Assembly (NCBI GenBank): GCA_019236675.1
Contig: JAFAIO010000485.1
Location: forward strand, 1-46,496
Length of the DNA: 46,496 nt
From: Verrucomicrobiota bacterium
GTDB taxonomy: Bacteria; Verrucomicrobiota; Verrucomicrobiia; Chthoniobacterales; JAFAMB01
Direction of reading: 5' to 3'
This document shows positions 18,439 through 28,879 of the stretch, one piece after another; position 1 is the first letter of the stretch, and the number at the start of each line of letters is the position of its first letter. A program made the position numbers and the translations under genes. The notes under the pieces are model-generated. The model saw nothing but the letters and a program-made list of their open reading frames with translations. It did not search any database and was not told the DNA's origin.

Positions 18439-20169
18439 ATGCACGCCGTGCATGAATTCTGGAAACCGGGGGTAAATGCCGGTTCCTATTTCTCCCAAGT
18501 CCACTCACAAATGATTGGTGTGTCGGTCGATGCAGGTGAGCGCGACATCGTGATGGAGTTCTTCGAACTGTTCAAGACTCCGTGGGAATTTTGCCGGCCC
18601 GATGAGCAATATGACGTGGTGTTGTGCACTTCGAATATTTCCCGTTGCAACGCGTCGCGATTGCTTTTGGTTTTCGAGAGCGGGGCAATCCCGTTTGACA
18701 AACAACATCGAATCAAGGGCAGACCGCGGGCTGGGGGGCTCATTATTTCTGACGAAGGGAAACGCTTGCCGATCTATGGCCCACTAACAACCTTTCCTAA
18801 TAGTCCAGATTGGGTGTTGAAGGAAGAAACGACTCAAGAGCCGGCGGCTTTTGTTAGGCGATCTGGAAGCACAACGGTTTTGCGGGTTGGCTATAACCTG
18901 TTCAATGAGGTTCGTCATCTACTCACGGTTGGCCAACCGGTTGCCAACGCTGGAATTCCGACGCTCGAGGAGCATATCGGATGGCTGCGCGATTGGATTA
19001 CTATGGCAGGGGTTCCGTCGGTGGAAATACCTCCAGTTCCCGATGGTTACAATTTTGTTAGTTGTCTTACACACGATATCGACCATCCGGCGCTGCGGAA
19101 CCATTGGTGCGATCACACCATGTTTGGGTTCCTCTATCGGTCGACGATCGGGACTTTAGTAAACGTCTGCCGGGGTAGGAAACCGTTCAAAAGTCTGTGG
19201 AGAAACTGGGGGGCGGCCTGGCGCCTGCCGTTAGTCCACCTTGAGATGGCCACTGATTTTTGGGCCGGATTTGATCGCTACCTCGAATTGGAACACGGGC
19301 ACGGCGCCACGTTCTTTGTCATCCCGCGCAGGGATTATGCGGGTCGCACGACGAACGGTCCAGCGCCATCCGCCCGCGCCTGCCGCTACGACATTGAACA
19401 GCTTCTTCCCAAACTAAAGAGAATCATTTCAGAAGGCTGTGAGGTTGGTGTGCATGGTCTCGACGCATGGCTCGATGTCGAAGAGGGCCGCAATGAACGC
19501 GAGCATTTGTCGCAATCGATCGGGACCGGGGAGCTTGGCGTGCGGATGCACTGGCTATTCTTCAATGAAAACTCTCCGGTTGTGCTGGAACGCGCCGGAT
19601 TTAGTTACGACGCGACTGTGGGCTACAATGAGACGATCGGTTATCGAGCGGGCACGACGCAGGTGTATAAACCGCCCGGGGTTGCGAAACTACTGGAGTT
19701 GCCATTGCACGTGATGGACACCGCATTGTTCTACCCGGGCTACTTAAATCTCAGCGAGTATGAGGCCGAACGATTAGTCCTTGGCCTGCTGAATGACGCG
19801 CAGCGTATCGGCGGTGCGCTTACCATCAATTGGCATGACCGTAGTATCGCTCCCGAAAGGCTATGGGGTGATTTCTATCTGCGATTGCTGCGCGAATTGA
19901 ATAACCGGGGAGCTTGGTTGCCCAATGCGGCGATGGCCGTTGCCTGGTTTAGAAAGCGGCGGTCTGCGGCAATCGAATGGAGCTGGTCCGGTACCGGTAC
20001 AATCCGGGTGAAAGGCTCGCTGGATACGGCCGATACGCTACCCAGCCTCAAAATTCGAGTCTTCAAACCTCGAGCCCAGTCGCTATCGGAGCCTGTGGGC
20101 GCACGAAGACCGCCAGAGTTTCTCGAGCAGCGATTCAACAGAACAACAGATCTAAATTTTGCGGTATGA
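18439..20169 (+). CDS. Polysaccharide deacetylase (NodB-like) family protein
   Basis: ORF 576 aa; SCLTHDIDHPALRNHW, GATFFVIPRRDYAG, GCEVGVHGLDAW, LTINWHDRSIAPERLWGDFY. Confidence 0.8.
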   Translation: MHAVHEFWKPGVNAGSYFSQVHSQMIGVSVDAGERDIVMEFFELFKTPWEFCRPDEQYDVVLCTSNISRCNASRLLLVFESGAIPFDKQHRIKGRPRAGGLIISDEGKRLPIYGPLTTFPNSPDWVLKEETTQEPAAFVRRSGSTTVLRVGYNLFNEVRHLLTVGQPVANAGIPTLEEHIGWLRDWITMAGVPSVEIPPVPDGYNFVSCLTHDIDHPALRNHWCDHTMFGFLYRSTIGTLVNVCRGRKPFKSLWRNWGAAWRLPLVHLEMATDFWAGFDRYLELEHGHGATFFVIPRRDYAGRTTNGPAPSARACRYDIEQLLPKLKRIISEGCEVGVHGLDAWLDVEEGRNEREHLSQSIGTGELGVRMHWLFFNENSPVVLERAGFSYDATVGYNETIGYRAGTTQVYKPPGVAKLLELPLHVMDTALFYPGYLNLSEYEAERLVLGLLNDAQRIGGALTINWHDRSIAPERLWGDFYLRLLRELNNRGAWLPNAAMAVAWFRKRRSAAIEWSWSGTGTIRVKGSLDTADTLPSLKIRVFKPRAQSLSEPVGARRPPEFLEQRFNRTTDLNFAV

Positions 20170-21173
20170 CCTGGAACGGGACAGTACTAGCTCAACTCGG
20201 CTGTGGGTATTGGGGACCGAACTTGCTTCGGAACTTTTCCTCATTACCAAATTGTCGAGTTAAATACGTGGTGGATTCAAGCTCAGACCGGCGCGCGTTT
20301 GTGGAAGCTAACTTTCCCAAAACGCTCAGTGTTCATTCGGTTGATCAGGCGTTGTCTGACCCGGACGTGACTGGAGTTGTTATTGCGACGCCGGCTGAGA
20401 CGCACTTCCAGTTAGCCAAGCAAGCGCTGCTGGCCGGGAAGCATGTGTTTGTCGAAAAGCCTCTCGCCACAAGAGTGACAGAGGTGGATGAGTTGGACCG
20501 ACTAGCGAAGGAGCGTGAACTCGTGGTGATGGCGGGTCATACTTTCATCTACAACGCGGCGGTACGCTATGTGAAGAAGCTGCTGGACGCGGGAGAATTG
20601 GGAGAAATCCGTTATATTTATACTCAGCGGCTCAATCTGGGACGGATTCGTTCCGACATCGACGCACTTTGGAACTTTGCGCCTCATGATATCAGCATCA
20701 TCCAATACTGGCTTGACGATCCGGAACCGGTCTCAGTTCATCGCGTGGGTATGGACTTTATCCAGAAGGGTATCGATGATGTCGTTTTCCTTAGCATTGT
20801 CTATCCACAAAAGGTGATAGCCAACATTCACGTTAGCTGGCTCGATCCTCAGAAGGTCCGTAAAATAATCGTGGTTGGTTCTCGGAAGATGGTTGTCTAT
20901 GACGACGTCGCCGAAGACAAGATTGCTATCTATGACAAGGGGATCGACAGGAAAGCGGTCCTCGGTCAGAACATGGATTTTGACAATCCACGACCTGAAC
21001 AGTTTAGCTATCGCAGCGGCGACATCCTAATGCCACAAATCCAATTCACCGAGCCTTTGCGCGCCGAAGCGGAATCTTTTGTGGAGTCTATTTGGAACGG
21101 CAAGAAACCGATCACCGGTATACCGCACGCGCGCCAAGTGGTGGGCATATTGGAACAGGCAGCCAAAGGTTAG
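20166..21173 (+). CDS. Gfo/Idh/MocA family oxidoreductase (WbpB-like), second copy
   Basis: ATG at 20166 overlaps the previous stop; LGCGYWGPNLLRNFSSLPNCR, VVIATPAETHFQLAKQALLAGKHVFVEKPLATR; similar to the 12568-13662 product. Confidence 0.92.
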   Translation: MTWNGTVLAQLGCGYWGPNLLRNFSSLPNCRVKYVVDSSSDRRAFVEANFPKTLSVHSVDQALSDPDVTGVVIATPAETHFQLAKQALLAGKHVFVEKPLATRVTEVDELDRLAKERELVVMAGHTFIYNAAVRYVKKLLDAGELGEIRYIYTQRLNLGRIRSDIDALWNFAPHDISIIQYWLDDPEPVSVHRVGMDFIQKGIDDVVFLSIVYPQKVIANIHVSWLDPQKVRKIIVVGSRKMVVYDDVAEDKIAIYDKGIDRKAVLGQNMDFDNPRPEQFSYRSGDILMPQIQFTEPLRAEAESFVESIWNGKKPITGIPHARQVVGILEQAAKG

Positions 21174-21222
21174 TATCTATTCGCGCTATTGCGCTGAGAT
21201 TTGCCCGTTAAAAGCGCCGTCT

Positions 21223-21699
21223 ATGCAGAACGCAGCTAATCAACCGACACTTCGTCACGTTGGTATCGTTGACGTCAGCTTCGGAGAGCGAGTAACCGTG
21301 GTTGAGCCGGTGAACCTATACGGTTGCGCAATTGGTGATGACAGTTTTATCGGACCCTTTGTCGAGATCCAACGTGAGGTCAGCATCGGGAAACGGTGCC
21401 GGATTCAGTCGCACGCCTTTGTGTGCGAGCTAGTCCAAATCGGGGATGATTGCTTCATCTCGCATGGCGCCATGTTTATTAACGATCTGTTTTCGACTGG
21501 TGGCCCGGCAAAAGGGCGACGCGATCTCTGGCGTTCAACAAAGATCGGAACCGGAGTCAGCATCGGCACCAACGCCACGATACTGCCGGTCTCGATCTGC
21601 GACCACGTGGTCGTAGGCGCTGGAGCTGTCGTTACCAAAGACATCACAGTACCCGGGGTTTACCTGGGTAATCCTGCGCGTCTGCATCGGCCTCTGTAG
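21223..21699 (+). CDS. Hexapeptide-repeat N-acyltransferase (WbpD/WlbB-like)
   Basis: ATG at 21223; IGDDSFIGPFVEIQREVSIGKRCRIQSHAFVCELVQIGDDCFISHGAMFIND, VVVGAGAVVTKDITVPGVYLGNPARL. Confidence 0.9.
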   Translation: MQNAANQPTLRHVGIVDVSFGERVTVVEPVNLYGCAIGDDSFIGPFVEIQREVSIGKRCRIQSHAFVCELVQIGDDCFISHGAMFINDLFSTGGPAKGRRDLWRSTKIGTGVSIGTNATILPVSICDHVVVGAGAVVTKDITVPGVYLGNPARLHRPL

Positions 21700-21765
21700 C
21701 CAAACCCCCAAAGCGAACACGCACTCAGCTGCACCGGGAACGGTCAGAAGCGCACCGTAAATTTT

Positions 21766-22884
21766 ATGAGAGTCCCCTTTGTTGACCTACACTCACAGTA
21801 TTTAAGTATTAAGTCTGCAATCGATGAAGCGATCGCGGGAGTAATTGCAGAATCGGCCTTTGTTCGGGGCCGGCATGTGGATGCGTTTGAGGAGGCCTGG
21901 GCCAATACTCTGGGCGTCAAACACTGTGTTTCCTGTGCTAATGGAACCGACGCGCTTTATATCGCGATGCGCGGATTGGGGGTCAAACCAGGAGATGAAG
22001 TGATCACCACGGCTCACTCGTGGATTTCAACGTCAGAGACGATCACCCAGGCGGGAGCCCGCGTAGTATTCTGCGATACGGACAACAAGACATTTACATT
22101 AGATCCTGGTTCGATTGAATCGAAGATTACTCATCGAACAGTTGGGATCATTCCTGTGCATCTCTATGGTCAGCCTGCGGATATGGATCCCATCATGTCG
22201 ATTGCAAAAAAGCACAATCTCTGGGTGATCGAGGATTGTGCTCAGGCGCACCTGGCGCGATACGGTGGGAAGCTGGTCGGGACCTTCGGAAATGCTGCGA
22301 CTTTTTCCTTTTATCCCGGCAAGAATCTGGGCGCATTCGGCGATGCTGGCTGTATTATCACAAACGACGACAGCCTGGCCGATTGGACTACGACTTATGC
22401 CCGGCACGGCGGAAAAGGCGAGCACGTGATTGAAGGAATCAATAGCCGGCTCGACGGGTTGCAAGCGGCTATACTAAAGGTGAAACTTCCACATTTGCCC
22501 GCGTGGACAGAAGCGCGCCGTCGGGTGGCGTCACAATATGATAAATTGTTTTCCGGCATTGAAGGATTGCTTACACCGGAAGTCGCTCCAGGCCGTGACC
22601 ATGTTTATCATCTTTATGTCATTCGGACCGACGAGCGAGACGCTCTGAAGAAACATTTGACTGACGCCGGCATATCGACTGTGCTTAGCTATCCGAAGGC
22701 GTTGCCCTTCTATCCTGCATATGCCTACCTTGCGCACGAACCGGAAGACTTTCCTGTGGCCTACGCCAATCAGTCGAGAATACTTTCGTTACCAATCTAT
22801 CCAGAGATTGGTGATGAAATGGTTGCGTACGTAGTCGACAAGATCGCCGAGTTCCATTCACGGTTAGCTCCGGTGTCAGCATAA
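21766..22884 (+). CDS. DegT/DnrJ/EryC1/StrS family aminotransferase (WbpE-like), second copy
   Basis: ORF 372 aa; [74 protein letters not shown]. Confidence 0.95.
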   Translation: MRVPFVDLHSQYLSIKSAIDEAIAGVIAESAFVRGRHVDAFEEAWANTLGVKHCVSCANGTDALYIAMRGLGVKPGDEVITTAHSWISTSETITQAGARVVFCDTDNKTFTLDPGSIESKITHRTVGIIPVHLYGQPADMDPIMSIAKKHNLWVIEDCAQAHLARYGGKLVGTFGNAATFSFYPGKNLGAFGDAGCIITNDDSLADWTTTYARHGGKGEHVIEGINSRLDGLQAAILKVKLPHLPAWTEARRRVASQYDKLFSGIEGLLTPEVAPGRDHVYHLYVIRTDERDALKKHLTDAGISTVLSYPKALPFYPAYAYLAHEPEDFPVAYANQSRILSLPIYPEIGDEMVAYVVDKIAEFHSRLAPVSA

Positions 22885-23032
22885 TAATGTTTGTGAACCG
22901 GCTCGCCTGACCGCTACCGATGGTCCACCTAGCCAGGTTGCCGAATTGCATGACCAGAAGCGGTCGAATCGTTGAAGAGACAGAAACGGTGGTAACCCCG
23001 TCGGTCCGTTCTACTAGTTCCGTTCAAGCTGT

Positions 23033-24406
23033 ATGCACCTGCCGCCGATAGTCGCGCTGTGGCTTACATTTGGGTTGATCTTCTTCCTTTTTCGGCGGCA
23101 AGTCCTGGAAAAGAGTGAGGTAAGTCCCGCCCTATGGCTCCCTTTGATCTGGCTTCTGATCAATGGGTCTAGGTCCCCCGGTCAGTGGCTCAACCTGGAC
23201 GCCGGCGCGGTAATAACATCAGGGGAAGACGGAAGTCCGCTTGACGCTACTTTTTATTTTGCATTGATTGTAGCCGGGTACGCTGTACTCAGGCGAAGAG
23301 GCGTGGACCTACTGACGTTTGCTCGAAACAATCGCTGGCTGACGGCTTTTCTGATGTATAGCTTAATTTCAATCCTTTGGTCGGACTTTCCCCTTGTCGC
23401 TTTTAAACGGTGGATCAAGATCCTAGGGCACCCGATCATGGTTCTTGTGATTTTAACAGATCCCGTTCCTCTGGAGGCAGTAAAGAGACTGCTGAAGAGA
23501 ATCGCTTATGTGTTGGTGCCTCTCTCGATCTGTTTCATAAAATATTTCCCGCAATACGGTCGTGGGTTCGACTCTTGGACAGGCCAAGGTTTCAACGGCG
23601 GTGTGGCCCTAAACAAGAACGAACTCGGTCTCTTGTGTCTGATCTTTGGGATCTTCTTTTTTTGGAGCATACTGCAAACGCTTAAAATCAAAAATCGCCG
23701 GACGCGCCGAAAAGAGCTGATCTTGGATATAGGTTTCTTTGTGTTGAATTGGTGGCTTCTAGCTGAGGCGTCGAGTGCCACTTCGTTAGTCACGATGCTC
23801 TTGGGGATCGCCGTGATCTGGTTCGTCGGACTTAGGTTTGTTGACAAGCGGTACGTCGGTTTTTACCTGATCGCCGCCGTACTAGTGTTCGCCGCTTTGG
23901 AACCGTTCTTTGGGATTTACACGCAGGTCGTTAAAGGACTTGGCCGGAATCTCAATCTGACAGACAGAACCGATATCTGGCAGTCGGTTTTGAAGCTTCA
24001 AGATAACCCAATTTTTGGTAGGGGATTCGAAAGCTTTTGGTTAGGCAGCCGGCTGGACACGCTTTGGGTGCAATTCCCTTTTCACCCCATACAGGCTCAC
24101 AATGGATACATTGAGACCTATCTTAATCTGGGATGGATCGGGATCGCGCTGTTGGTCGGGCAGTTTGTCGGAACTTTCCTGAAGATCCAGCGAGAACTAG
24201 TCAGGCGATTTGAGTTTGCTCGCCTTAGGTTAGCGTTTCTTCTGGCGATTATCGTTTTCAACTATACTGAAGCTGCCTTCGTAAACACTTCCTTCGTCTG
24301 GACGATGTTTTTCCTGATTGCGGTTGACTATCCAAACGCCCGTCAGCACTTCTCGAGGTCTGTTCCTAGCCAAACGAGGCGAAAATTGGTACCGGCCGGA
24401 GTGTAG
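23033..24406 (+). CDS. O-antigen ligase/polymerase (Wzy/WaaL-like) membrane protein
   Basis: ORF 457 aa; multi-TM; NKNELGLLCLIFGIFFFW, GRGFESFWLGS...QAHNGYIETYLNLGWIGIALL. Confidence 0.9.
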   Translation: MHLPPIVALWLTFGLIFFLFRRQVLEKSEVSPALWLPLIWLLINGSRSPGQWLNLDAGAVITSGEDGSPLDATFYFALIVAGYAVLRRRGVDLLTFARNNRWLTAFLMYSLISILWSDFPLVAFKRWIKILGHPIMVLVILTDPVPLEAVKRLLKRIAYVLVPLSICFIKYFPQYGRGFDSWTGQGFNGGVALNKNELGLLCLIFGIFFFWSILQTLKIKNRRTRRKELILDIGFFVLNWWLLAEASSATSLVTMLLGIAVIWFVGLRFVDKRYVGFYLIAAVLVFAALEPFFGIYTQVVKGLGRNLNLTDRTDIWQSVLKLQDNPIFGRGFESFWLGSRLDTLWVQFPFHPIQAHNGYIETYLNLGWIGIALLVGQFVGTFLKIQRELVRRFEFARLRLAFLLAIIVFNYTEAAFVNTSFVWTMFFLIAVDYPNARQHFSRSVPSQTRRKLVPAGV

Positions 24407-24470
24407 CCTCAAAGGTTTCCTTGACTGATATTATCGCTGTCGTCGGAGAACATTACCTTTGGATACTGAA

Positions 24471-25523
24471 ATGGATGCAAAGTATCTAGTTTCGCCCAGT
24501 GATCGCATCTTGGTAACCGGGTCGAGCGGATTCATTGGTGCGAAAGTCGTTGAAACCGTTCTGGAATATGGTTTCACAAATGTCCGCTGTTTCGTACGAC
24601 CTTCTAGCGATTTGAGTAGGCTGAAAGAGATACTCGGTCGGTCTCAACGCGGTGACGGCGTCGAGCTAGTTTGTGGCGATCTACTTTCGCGAAATGATTG
24701 CGAGAAAGCGGCCGATGGTGTTTCAGTTATTTATCATTTGGCTGCTGGATTTGATAAGTCCTTTGCCGGAGCATTCATGAACTCGGCCCTGGCGACTCGC
24801 AACCTGATGGAAGCGTTTATGCAACACGGGGAGCCGAAGCGTTTTGTGAATGTTAGCTCTTTTGCCGTTTACTCGAACTTGAAATTGAAACGAGGGGCAG
24901 TGCTTGACGAATCCTGCCCGCTAGAAGATGCCCCGCAGGAGCGTTATGACGCTTACGGGTTCGGCAAGCTGAAACAGGAAGAGTTGGTCGAGGAATATGG
25001 GAACAAACATAAATTGTCGTATGTTATCCTGCGACCGGGAACCGTGTTTGGACCCGGCAAGCGGGATTTAAGCGGTCGCATTGGAATCGACACCTTCGGC
25101 TTCTTTATCCAAGTCGGCGGCTCAAACCTCTTGCCGCTGACGTTTGTGGACAACTGCGCGGAAGCGGTCGTATTGTCAGGTTTAAAGGCTGGCGTGGATG
25201 GGGAGATCTTCAACGTTGTCGATGACCAGCTTCTCACCAGCGGGCAATTTCTTCGCGCGTACAAGAAGCGCGTGAAGCCTTTTTTCTCGGTGCGAATTCC
25301 ATACGCATTAGCATATTGGGTATGCGCCCTGTGGGAAAAGTATTCCAAGTGGTCGAAGGGGCAGCTCCCGCCGGCTTTCAATCGTCGGCGTTGTGCTGCT
25401 GAATGGAAAGGTAACCGTTATTCGAATCGGAAATTGCGAGAACGGTTGGGTTGGAGACCGAGAGTAAACCTGGACAGGGCGTTGGCTGCGTTTTTGGCGC
25501 AATTCCAATCACAGGAAAGTTAA
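24471..25523 (+). CDS. NAD-dependent epimerase/dehydratase (extended SDR)
   Basis: RILVTGSSGFIGAKVVETV, YHLAAGFDKSF, YDAYGFGKLKQEELV; ATG at 24471 preferred over TTG at 24459. Confidence 0.92.
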   Translation: MDAKYLVSPSDRILVTGSSGFIGAKVVETVLEYGFTNVRCFVRPSSDLSRLKEILGRSQRGDGVELVCGDLLSRNDCEKAADGVSVIYHLAAGFDKSFAGAFMNSALATRNLMEAFMQHGEPKRFVNVSSFAVYSNLKLKRGAVLDESCPLEDAPQERYDAYGFGKLKQEELVEEYGNKHKLSYVILRPGTVFGPGKRDLSGRIGIDTFGFFIQVGGSNLLPLTFVDNCAEAVVLSGLKAGVDGEIFNVVDDQLLTSGQFLRAYKKRVKPFFSVRIPYALAYWVCALWEKYSKWSKGQLPPAFNRRRCAAEWKGNRYSNRKLRERLGWRPRVNLDRALAAFLAQFQSQES

Positions 25524-25526
25524 TTC

Positions 25527-26645
25527 ATGCTTCGCATCGCTATCGTTGGCTGCGGTAAGATTGCCGATCAGCATGTTCAGGCTATCTCGCGTGTCCCGGA
25601 CTGCCAGATCGTGTCGGTGTGCGACCGGGAGTTTTTGATGGCCCGGCAACTTGGCGAACGTGCGGGCGTCTCTCATTGCTTTTCCGATTTAGGGGAATTG
25701 CTGAAGACGACTTCTCCGAATGTTGTTCATATTACCACACCGCCCCAGAGTCATTATCTACTCGCCAGGCAGTGCCTCGAGTCAGGAAGCCATGTCTATC
25801 TGGAAAAGCCGTTTACGGTGACGGCCAGCGAAGCGAAGACCCTGCTTCAACTTGCTGAAACGCGCGGCCTAAAAATTACGGCCGGTCACAACTATCAGTT
25901 TACGCCCGAGATGCTCGAAATGCGTCGACTGATAGAGCAGGGATTTCTCGGCGGGAAACCCGTGCATCTGGAAAGCTACTATTCCTATGATTTAGGAGAC
26001 GCAACTTATGTTGCGCCGCTTCTAGGGAATCGCTCCCATTGGGTGAGGCAGCTACCAGGTCAATTGCTTCATAATGTCATCAGCCATGGGATCGCGAGAT
26101 TAGCTGAATTCCTTGATGACGGTCTCGTCGAGATCACAGCCAGCGCGCACCAGAGCGACAGGCTTCGAAACCTCGGTGGAGAAGAAGTCCTTGATGAACT
26201 GCGCGTGATGATTCGCGACAAGAGTGGCACGACCGCTTTCTTCTGCTTCTCCACTCAGATTCAACCAGGTCTGAGTGAGTTCCGGGTTTGTGGACCGCTC
26301 AACTCGATTCTGGTGGATCAAGTCGCTGGCAGCCTGATCCGGAATCAGAAGCGGGCTTGTAAGAGTTATCTTACGTTTTTCTTACCGCCTTTGTGGAGTG
26401 CGATGGAGCACCTCCGGAACGGGCGACGAAATATTCTTAATTTCTTAGGAAGGAAACTGTACCAGGATTCCGGAATGACTGAACTGGTTCGCCGTTTTTA
26501 TCAAAGCATCCGAGATGGCACTCCTTTGCCAATCCCGCACCGCGAGATCCTGCTAACGGCTCGAGTCATGGATGAAATTTTCTCCCGAATCTATTCGGGA
26601 AGCGAAGTAGCTGAAAAAGAACAAACCGAGTTTTCTGTGGTATGA
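25527..26645 (+). CDS. Gfo/Idh/MocA family oxidoreductase
   Basis: ORF 372 aa; MLRIAIVGCGKIADQHVQAI, VVHITTPPQSHYLLARQCLESGSHVYLEKPFT. Confidence 0.92.
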   Translation: MLRIAIVGCGKIADQHVQAISRVPDCQIVSVCDREFLMARQLGERAGVSHCFSDLGELLKTTSPNVVHITTPPQSHYLLARQCLESGSHVYLEKPFTVTASEAKTLLQLAETRGLKITAGHNYQFTPEMLEMRRLIEQGFLGGKPVHLESYYSYDLGDATYVAPLLGNRSHWVRQLPGQLLHNVISHGIARLAEFLDDGLVEITASAHQSDRLRNLGGEEVLDELRVMIRDKSGTTAFFCFSTQIQPGLSEFRVCGPLNSILVDQVAGSLIRNQKRACKSYLTFFLPPLWSAMEHLRNGRRNILNFLGRKLYQDSGMTELVRRFYQSIRDGTPLPIPHREILLTARVMDEIFSRIYSGSEVAEKEQTEFSVV

Positions 26646-27553
26646 ACTACGTCCTAATTACTTCCGCTAGGAATGAGGAGAAGTTCATTGAAAGCACAAT
26701 TCGTTCGGTCGTCGCCCAGACTCAACTTCCTGAAAGATGGATTGTTGTGGACGATGGATCGACGGATAGCACGGCGCTGATCGTCGATAGATATTTGAAG
26801 TCTTACCCTTGGATAGAACTACTCGCGCGACCGAATCGCCACGATCGTAGTTTCGCCGGGAAAGCTCATGCCGTAAATGCGGCGGTTGAGCGTCTGAAGG
26901 GCCTTGAAGTCGACGTGATCGGGAATCTCGACGCGGATGTTTCCTTCGAGCCCGGCTATATGGCGTTTGTGCTGGAGAAGTTCAAAGAGGATGCCGAGTT
27001 AGGCGTGGCCGGGACCCCCTTTACTGAGGAGGGATACGATTCGAGAAAAGACAGCTTTGAAGGAGAGAACTACGTGGCTGGACCATGCCAACTCTTCCGA
27101 TACAGCTGCTTTCGGCAGATCGGCGGATACGTAGCCAATAAGGCAGGTGGCGTCGACTGGATCGCAGTTATGACAGCTCGCATGCAAGGCTGGAAAGTGC
27201 GCTCGTTTCCTGAAAAAACCTTCCATCATCACAGATCCATGGGAACCGCAGAAAGGGGCGCGCACTCTGCACTCTTTTCGTATGGGGAAAAGGATTATTA
27301 CCTTGGCGGTTCACCTGTGTGGCAAATTTTTAGAGTAGCTTATCGAATGACCAAGAAACCCGTCATTACAGGCGGTCTAGCCCTCCTTTTGGGTTACTGC
27401 TTTGCGGCTCTGCGGCGAATGGAACGCCCGGTGACGCCCGAGTTGATGCGGTTTCACCGGCGAGAGCAAATGAAAAAACTGAAAGCAGTGCTTCGAACGC
27501 TCTTGAGCTTCAAGAAAGTGGACAATTTCTCCGTAGCGACTGCAGAGAGGTAG
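26642..27553 (+). CDS. Glycosyltransferase family 2
   Basis: ORF 303 aa; NEEKFIESTIRSVVAQTQLPERWIVVDDGSTDSTALIV, IGNLDADVSFEPGY; 4-nt overlap with the previous gene. Confidence 0.93.
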   Translation: MNYVLITSARNEEKFIESTIRSVVAQTQLPERWIVVDDGSTDSTALIVDRYLKSYPWIELLARPNRHDRSFAGKAHAVNAAVERLKGLEVDVIGNLDADVSFEPGYMAFVLEKFKEDAELGVAGTPFTEEGYDSRKDSFEGENYVAGPCQLFRYSCFRQIGGYVANKAGGVDWIAVMTARMQGWKVRSFPEKTFHHHRSMGTAERGAHSALFSYGEKDYYLGGSPVWQIFRVAYRMTKKPVITGGLALLLGYCFAALRRMERPVTPELMRFHRREQMKKLKAVLRTLLSFKKVDNFSVATAER

Positions 27554-27555
27554 CT

Positions 27556-28791
27556 ATGTTAGTACAACAGAGGACCGAATCTGATCTGCTGGCGGACAGA
27601 GTTTCATCCACTCTCCTATCCTTTACGGATTGGCTTCAAGCCTTTGGTGAGACTTCATTGGATCACCAAACTTTTTTTGCCGGGCCCGTTGGTGCGTTTG
27701 CCAAATCATTCTATTACCGGAATCCGAAGCTCGGGATTGCCGCTGTCGCTCCGATGATTTTTTGTGAAGCGTTCGTCCCATCGACGCGCCGCTTATTTTA
27801 CTCTCCGGTACGGTTCCCGATAGCTGACGCTCACTATGCAATGGGGTTCGCGTTTCTCTACGAGGCGACCAAGGAAACAGCCTTTTTTGAGCGAGCCATT
27901 CATTTCCTCAATGAACTGGAACAGACCCGGTCTCCCGATTACAAAGAGTATTGCTGGGGCTATCCATTCAACTGGGTCACTCGAAACGGTACGATTAGAA
28001 AACACACTCCCCTGATCACAAGTACGCCCTATGGCTATGAGGCGTTCCTGCACGTTTACCGCCTGGAGCCGCAGGCCGAATGGAAAAGCGTACTCGAGTC
28101 AGTTGCCCGGCACGCAATATCTGATATTAAAGATTTCAAAATCTCGGAAACGACGAGTAGCTGTTCTTATACTCCTTTTGATCAAGGAGGTGTAATCAAT
28201 GCCGCTGCCTATCGTTCTTTTTTGCTAACAAGTGCCTCAAAGCTTCTGGCTAATGATTCGTATTGGAAGATCGCCGAAGGCAATCTGAACTTTGTGCTAC
28301 AGAATCAGAATCAGGATGGCTCCTGGTATTATGCAGTCGACGGGGTCCGTGATTTTGTGGATCACTACCACACTTGTTTTGTGATGAAAGCGCTGGCTAA
28401 GATTCATACCCTGAACGGTCATCAGGGTTGCCTGGAGGCGCTTTCCAAAGGCGTGACTTATTATGTTGCCAACCTTTTCGACAGCGATGGGCTCCCGCGC
28501 CCATTTTCCAAAGCACCTCGTCTGACCGTGTATAAAAGGGAACTTTACGACTGTGCCGAGTGCATAAATTTGTGTCTGCTTCTGCGAGATCGGTTCCCGC
28601 AGTTAAATGAGACCCTGAACACGGTCGTTAGCGGCATTCTGAAAGACTGGATCAAACCGGATGGCTCTTTCCGGTCGCGCCGCCTGCATCTTGGCTGGGA
28701 CGACGTTCCGATGCACCGTTGGGGTCAGTCGCAGATGTTCCGTAGCCTTGCTTACTACCTTCGCGAAGCCCGGCAGGGTTCGCTGCTTTAG
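27556..28791 (+). CDS. Putative alpha/alpha-toroid protein (carbohydrate-active or terpenoid-cyclase-like fold), function unknown
   Basis: ORF 411 aa; repeated helical segments with NQNQDGSWYYAVDG, DHYHTCFVMKALAKI, KPDGSFRSRRLHLGWDDVPMHRWGQSQMFRSLAYYL. Confidence 0.65.
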   Translation: MLVQQRTESDLLADRVSSTLLSFTDWLQAFGETSLDHQTFFAGPVGAFAKSFYYRNPKLGIAAVAPMIFCEAFVPSTRRLFYSPVRFPIADAHYAMGFAFLYEATKETAFFERAIHFLNELEQTRSPDYKEYCWGYPFNWVTRNGTIRKHTPLITSTPYGYEAFLHVYRLEPQAEWKSVLESVARHAISDIKDFKISETTSSCSYTPFDQGGVINAAAYRSFLLTSASKLLANDSYWKIAEGNLNFVLQNQNQDGSWYYAVDGVRDFVDHYHTCFVMKALAKIHTLNGHQGCLEALSKGVTYYVANLFDSDGLPRPFSKAPRLTVYKRELYDCAECINLCLLLRDRFPQLNETLNTVVSGILKDWIKPDGSFRSRRLHLGWDDVPMHRWGQSQMFRSLAYYLREARQGSLL

Positions 28792-28879
28792 CACACGCAC
28801 TAAACGAAAACGGAGTAACCGAAACCCGCATTGCGGACCCACTTTTTGCCTATGGTTAGCACGTTATCCTAAGGGACCT

